64,000 nucleotides of DNA. It comes from Pomphorhynchus laevis. Taxonomy: Eukaryota > Acanthocephala > Palaeacanthocephala > Echinorhynchida > Pomphorhynchidae. A program made the position numbers and the translations under genes. The notes beneath the pieces were generated by a model that was given only the letters and a program-made list of their open reading frames with translations, had not been told where the DNA came from and did not search any database. Each line of letters opens with the position of its first letter. The stretch's first letter is position 1. Below, one piece after another: positions 60,744 through 64,000 of this stretch. The stretch spans positions 26,446-90,445 of the forward strand of contig WNNJ02001903.1 of assembly GCA_012934845.2 (NCBI GenBank), in the 5' to 3' direction.

Positions 60744-63461
60744 AATATATATAATTAACATAATTGTCTCTTCTTCTTAGCGTTTATCCCGTATGACGGG
60801 GTCCGCTTGCCACGATCGTTGACGCCAAAATGCCTTCTTTGCTGCGTCTTTGGGCGTGAGTCCGACCATTTTCATGTCCTTAAGAAGGGTATCCATCCAT
60901 CTTTTCTGTGGTCTTCCTATTGGTCTCTTTCCGTCGACCTCGATTTGAAATGGTGCCTGCGCTAATGTGTTCACGTCTGCCCTCATTACATGTCTATACC
61001 ATCGCAGCCTTGATTCTCTCAGTTTGTCTGCTATGGGTGCTACGCCAAATCGCTTGCGGATGTCTTCGTTACGGACATGATCTAGGCGAGTCTTTCCTGC
61101 GATCCACCTTAGCATTTTGGTTTCCATGCATCCAAGCTTACGTTCTGCTTCTGCTGTCATTGCCCAGCACTCAGCACCGTACATTGCTACAGGCCGTATT
61201 ACGCTTCTGTAGAACTTCGATTTGAGTTTGTCTGGCATGCGTTTGTCGCACAAAACTCCAGTGGCTGCTCTCCATTTTGTCCAGCTTGCGTTGATGCGAG
61301 TGGTGACGTCTTTTGCCACTCCTCCTGTGCTGGAGATGACTGATCCCAGATATTTGAACGCAGTTGTCTTTGGCAGAAGCACGCCATTAACTGATATGCT
61401 TACATCTTCGTTCTGGTTCGTCGTCATGTACTCTGTTTTGGCTGTGTTCAGTTTCAACCCAAACTGTGCCAGGCGATCGTGCCATTGCTGAACTTGTTGC
61501 TCGAGGTCATGTTTGTCTTTAGATACCAGCATAACATCGTCGGCATACAGGATGGTCCATGGTGCTTGTCTTAGAAGGTCTTTCGTAATCACGTCCATAA
61601 CTATGATGAATAGTAATGGGGAGAGTGCAGATCCTTGGTGCACACCGACTGAGATTGGAAATTCTCTGGATTTTCCCGCTGCTGTTAGCACATTGCTCGT
61701 CGTTCCTTTGTACAACATCTTCACCCATTCGATCAATTCCTCCGGTACTTTTCTGCGTCTCAAAGCGTACCATATAAGCTTATGAGGTACTCTGTCGAAC
61801 GCTTTCTCAAGGTCCAGAAAAGCTACATGGAGGGGCTGCTTCTTCTCTCTGTGCTTTTCAAGGAGTAGTCTGGCTGAGTGTATTGCATCGATGGCTCCAC
61901 AGTTGCGCACAAAGCCTGCCTGGTTGACACTTAGTTTGACGGAGTCACGGATTCTCTTGTCGAGCACTCTCTCGAAGATTTTCATGGTGTGACTGAGAAG
62001 ACGAATTGGGCGGTAGTTTTCACAATCTGCTGGGCTTCCTTTCTGCTTCCAGATTGGGATAGTTATGCTTCGACTCCAGTCTTCTGGCACCTCTTTTGCG
62101 TCAACAATCTTCTGGAGAAAATTAACATAATTGTATATATATAATTGTATATATATAATTGGCAAAATTCTTGATTATATATATAATAACCAAGAATAAT
62201 TGTATATATATAATTGTATATATATAATTGTATATATAATTGGCAAAATTCTTGATTATATATATAATAACCAAGAATAATTTTTATCTTTAGAATATAT
62301 TTTCTAGTGATCATTTTTATTAAATTAATTAAGACAAACATAACATCATTGAGTATGAAAGCATTATGCATATAATTTATAGCATAAATTATATGCATTT
62401 CATTACTGTTTTCAACCAAAGTAGTAACGGTACTTTGAATTGTACAACCCAAATTTGAATATTAAAGAGGAAATTATAAATTTAATAATTTGATAAAATT
62501 AATTTTTGATTCCTGGTAATAGAAATTTTAAAACAGAAATAAAACAAAAAATTATTATATTTTCAATAAACTTTTCTCTGTAAATAATGAAAAAATATAA
62601 AAATTTAATATTTAATGTTTTAATATTTAATGTAATATTTAGTATTATTTGATTACTACAAAATGTAATGTAAAAATTTTATAAATTTGTTAAAATCAAA
62701 CATATATTTTTATTTATAAAAACAATTTTTATTTGTAAACAAAAATTTACATTATAAAAATAAACTCTTACTTTTATTAAATTCAAATTGTTCCACATTT
62801 TAATGAATATATAGAAGACGTCTTTAATATTAATAATAGATATTTAATATATGAATAAAATGAGCTGAATATTTTATTTATAAAATATTTTATATCAATA
62901 CTGGTTTATATTATAATAGTTGAAATTTTATAATAGCTGAAAATATAAATAAAATAAGCAACTTACTGGTTTTTAATTAAAACAAAATCGAGGCGGCGCA
63001 AATTAGTGGGTTATGTGATATAATAAATTCGTGTATATAATTTAGGTTTGTACCAAAATCTAATCTTAATATTTTATAGCAATTTAGCAACATAGTTTAT
63101 TAATATTATGAATTTTACATTGTTTTATTATTTATTAATTTTTATTATTTAATTTATTTTTTAAAATAATTAATTAATATTAATTAATATTAATTAACAT
63201 TAATTAATATTAATAATATCAAATATTTATATCTTTTTTTATTTAATATTTATATAAAAAAGTAAAATTGCGAAGATTAAAAATACAAAAACATCAAACT
63301 TATATACCCTTGGAGATTTTCTTGATGCAATGAAATTTCTTCAAGATCTTCTAGAGAACCGTCATTATGCTCAGACTTTTTTCTTAGTAAATCCAATGTT
63401 ACTGTAAGAAATTTAATTTAAACAAATAAATTTAAATCAAAATTTACATACTATACGGCAT
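48862..63461 (-). CDS. DNAAF11: Dynein axonemal assembly factor 11 (LRRC6/tilB), 13 exons
   Basis: Exons, minus strand: 63461-63452, 63401-63308, 60147-60074, 60029-59952, 59898-59802, 57249-57174, 55908-55858, 53012-52953, 52777-52751 (donor weak), 52537-52476, 50017-49943, 49865-49785, 48991-48862. All phases agree. The product starts [17 protein letters not shown], as vertebrate LRRC6 starts MGxITxDLIRR-AEHND. Then come EEISLHQ, leucine-rich repeats ([42 protein letters not shown]), the LRR cap ([21 protein letters not shown]), a charged linker, NEPG and the CS-like domain ([25 protein letters not shown]). The protein helps assemble dynein arms in the cytoplasm of cells making motile cilia. 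The last exon (below 48862) is unresolved: acceptors near 48750-48810 give two possible frames. Introns range from 44 bp to about 3.2 kb. Confidence 0.88.
49820..50772. repeat. Source copy of the segment duplicated at 11417-12369
   Basis: Contains DNAAF11 exon 11, intron 11 and most of exon 12 on the minus strand, and a PLE 3' fragment on the plus strand (about 50132-50420). It ends at AACTTGATTGAA, where an R repeat begins in this copy but not in the other one. The unit is therefore cut at an R-repeat start. Confidence 0.9.
50762..51195. repeat. Inverted pair of R repeats in DNAAF11 intron 10
   Basis: 50762-50935 and 50936-51100 are reverse complements. The right arm continues into the GATCCGGCTAGC end of a second unit, as expected if it was once part of a tandem array. 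The right arm has GATCGAAACGTG and CTGATGAT; the left arm has a decayed CTCATGAG. Confidence 0.8.
51200..52280. other. AT-rich intron sequence of DNAAF11
   Basis: A 78-codon plus-strand frame at 51219-51455 ([15 protein letters not shown]) has protein-like composition but no recognised family. TTTGTCTAGAATACCAAAAG occurs at 51246 and again at 51575. Otherwise nothing. Confidence 0.35.
52285..52357 (-). tRNA. tRNA-Val (anticodon CAC)
   Basis: 73 nt on the minus strand. Acceptor GCGCTTG/CGAGCGC (one G-U pair), D-arm with GTGTAGTGGTTATCAC, anticodon stem TCTGC/GCAGA with loop TTCACAC, T-arm CCCAG-TTCGAAC-CTGGG, discriminator A. Both internal promoter boxes are good, and a T5 terminator lies at 52266-52270. 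No intron. It sits inside intron 10 of DNAAF11, on the same strand. Confidence 0.96.
53249..53570. mobile_element. MITE-like element with ~90-bp terminal inverted repeats
   Basis: 53249-53340 and 53479-53570 are reverse complements at ~90% (TAACT-TT-G-TGACGTAATATCAA at the outer ends, CACGAACAGGAAAG and ATAAACCTGCATGCT inside). The 138-bp centre is GC-rich with repeated AAGCTTCCCGACGAA-type words. No coding capacity. The superfamily is not determined, and no clear target duplication was found. Confidence 0.8.
53620..53865. other. GC-rich island of unknown nature
   Basis: About 50% GC in a ~22% GC intron. It contains words such as AACTCAGTTAGCTGACGATGG (split across the repeat-tail motif), CACACGTGCTG and GGTAACCGGTGGAGGAGCG. 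There is no frame, no tRNA-like boxes and no terminal repeats that I can see. A SINE or processed RNA fragment is possible. Confidence 0.35.
53870..55090. other. Intron sequence with weak coding-like patches
   Basis: A 64-codon plus frame at 54319-54513 and a patch at 54730-54890 ([15 protein letters not shown]) look faintly protein-like. They may be internal parts of the hAT element whose end is at 55094, but no motif proves it. Confidence 0.3.
55094..55380 (+). mobile_element. hAT transposon remnant
   Basis: Begins with CAGCGGTTTCCAAACTGGGG and GGCGTGCC, the typical form of a hAT (Charlie-like) terminal repeat. From 55195 to 55370 the plus strand reads [10 protein letters not shown], then [20 protein letters not shown], which matches the FW-S-EYP-LS-KA-KVLLPF block near the C terminus of hAT transposases of the ZBED5/FAM200 type. 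The element has lost nearly all of its middle. The other terminal repeat was not found. Confidence 0.55.
56385..56500. repeat. Foldback palindrome FB5, decayed
   Basis: Imperfect arms around GTACAATTTATC. The right arm has CTGATGA (56468-56474) and GAAAT after an 11-nt gap; the left arm has CCGATGA in the same relative place. Confidence 0.65.
56573..56745 (-). repeat. Single R-repeat fragment
   Basis: Starts at CTTAATTGCATCTGTGAGCTG and matches the first ~170 bp of the R units at 37568. The core is decayed (AAAAC for GAAAC, ATGATGA for CTGATGA). Confidence 0.8.
56807..56990. repeat. Foldback palindrome FB3
   Basis: ~90-bp arms (AATAATTATTGGAGCTGGAT and complement at the outside). The right arm has CTGAAGA at 56913-56919, hairpin CTAAC/GTTAG and GAAA at 56937-56940. 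The left arm (minus strand) has CTGAAGA, GCTAAC/GTTAGC, then GGAA. One arm alone recurs at 20480-20565. Confidence 0.9.
57260..59795. repeat. DNAAF11 intron 5 with a shuffled repeat set
   Basis: Three words recur: ATGTATGTACCTTTTACATGG at 57819 and 59053, AGTTACCGCC at 57961 and 58806, and AACAACCACACGAGGATAAT at 58638 and 58994. The last copy follows a diverged R core (58915-58960: GGACC, GAATCACG, CTGATGA, GGTCC). The arrangement A-B-C-B-C-A suggests a broken tandem array. The rest is AT-rich. Confidence 0.6.
60668..60750. repeat. (TA)n microsatellite
   Basis: About 83 bp of nearly pure TA. It lies outside the target duplication of the RTE, so it is flanking genomic DNA and not the element's tail. 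Confidence 0.9.
60768..62119 (-). mobile_element. RTE non-LTR retrotransposon, 5'-truncated, recent
   Basis: Coding from 62119 to the stop at 60777, uninterrupted for ~447 codons. Motif A is [12 protein letters not shown], motif B is [14 protein letters not shown] and motif C is LYADDVMLV, followed by FKYLGSVIS and the long RTE C-terminal domain ([40 protein letters not shown]). The end is CGCTAAGAAGAAGAG, an RTE-type AAG tail directly after the stop. The apurinic-endonuclease half is absent. AATTAACATAATTGT flanks it at 60753-60767 and 62120-62134. The open frame runs upstream to an ATG at 62165 in host DNA, so its first ~15 residues are not from the element. It sits in DNAAF11 intron 2, same strand as the gene. 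Confidence 0.95.
62135..62290. repeat. Local tandem duplication next to the RTE
   Basis: A ~79-bp segment containing TTGGCAAAATTCTTGATTAT and AATAACCAAGAATAAT occurs twice in tandem (62159 and 62239), joined by AATTGTATATAT repeats. Confidence 0.8.
62295..63300. other. DNAAF11 intron 2, 5' part
   Basis: AT-rich, with a perfect TTAATATTAA-type repeat run near 63170-63215. No gene or long repeat seen. Confidence 0.5.
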
Positions 63462-64000
63462 GTCGACTAAATCTTAAAATGAATTTACATTTTTGAGTTT
63501 TAAATAAATCAATACCTCGGCATTCGACTAAATCTTAAAGAATTATTGATTAGACTTTTGAGTAAAAAGTAGTTTGCCTTATCAATTTTAATGATTAGAT
63601 ATAAATTATATATTATTCTTGCTGTCATTTAAAATTTTAATTTAAAACAACTTCTAACCGAGTAAATGTACGATTATAATGATTAACTTTATCTGCTGAA
63701 AATATCTAATCTATTAAATTTAATCTTTGAAAGGTAATCTAATCTATATAGGGTAGTTTTATTTATTTTAGGACTTGCAATCTAATCTATATAGGGTAGT
63801 TTTATTTATTTTAGGACTTGCACAAGTCCAAACTTTTTACAATAATTTTCATAAGTTAAGTTAATTTTCAATTAAGAATTTGACAATTTTCAACTAAAAC
63901 TATTTATTATTCAGACAATACTTGTGAATGCACAATAATTTAATAATAATTTAATATACAATAATTTAATAATAATTAAATATAATAATTAAGAAAAATA
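63462..64000. other. DNAAF11 upstream region
   Basis: Exon 1 surroundings are partly duplicated: TCGACTAAATCTTAAA next to GGCAT occurs at 63456-63478 and again at about 63521-63540. A 43-bp unit (CTATATAGGGTAGTTTTATT, then TATTTTAGGACTTGCA) is repeated twice at 63737-63822. No promoter element can be picked out with confidence. Confidence 0.5.

Noticed and set aside
60668-60750. (TA)n as the 3' tail of the RTE
   Set aside because: The 15-bp target duplication lies between the microsatellite and the element, whose real tail is the AAG run next to the stop codon.
60908-61785. Plus-strand open frames of 89-105 residues
   Set aside because: Antisense shadows of the RTE polymerase on the minus strand.
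62063-62452. 129-residue minus-strand frame
   Set aside because: Made of TATA-rich flanking DNA and the edge of the RTE in another frame.

Overview
This window is very AT-rich animal nuclear DNA. The recognisable host genes have GT-AG introns that are often only 44-76 bp long. They include a motile-cilium assembly gene (DNAAF11/LRRC6/tilB), a calcineurin B subunit and a Tweety-like membrane protein, so the host is a ciliated metazoan. Penelope-like elements (PLEs), several LINE families, one fresh RTE insertion and hammerhead-ribozyme repeats fit a small-intron invertebrate such as a flatworm-grade or orthonectid-grade lophotrochozoan. The sequence does not settle the phylum.

Layout. 1-3.8 kb: end of a satellite array. 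4.8-6.5 kb: a decayed LINE. 7.4-8.1 kb: a secreted glycoprotein exon. 8.5-15.3 kb: PLE fragments, a duplicated piece of DNAAF11 and repeated copies of a 3'-terminal exon with its UTR. 15.7-23.8 kb: a four-exon Tweety-like gene with a PLE in its longest intron. 24.5-32.4 kb: stacked, mostly inverted decayed LINEs of three families. 32.4-38.5 kb: palindromic and tandem copies of a ~395-bp repeat (called R here) and a two-exon gene for a Tyr/Gly-rich secreted peptide. 39.0-39.5 kb: calcineurin B, followed by small coding islands on the minus strand to 41.4 kb. 42.4-43.1 kb: a tandem dimer of 350-bp units, each with a hammerhead ribozyme fold, next to PLE copies (43.1-47.8 kb). 48.9-63.5 kb: DNAAF11 on the minus strand, thirteen exons over 14.6 kb. 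Its introns hold a tRNA-Val, palindromic repeats, a hAT remnant and a 5'-truncated RTE flanked by a 15-bp target duplication.

DNAAF11 and the Tweety-like gene were assembled by eye from splice signals, phase continuity and family resemblance. Most of their exons are too short, or lack a start codon, to show up as ordinary open frames. The most unusual content is the ribozyme material: one hammerhead dimer of metazoan retrozyme type, a second repeat family (R) with a type II hammerhead-like core, and several foldback repeats that carry half-hammerhead modules in their arms. All of this lies among PLEs, the retroelements known to carry hammerheads.
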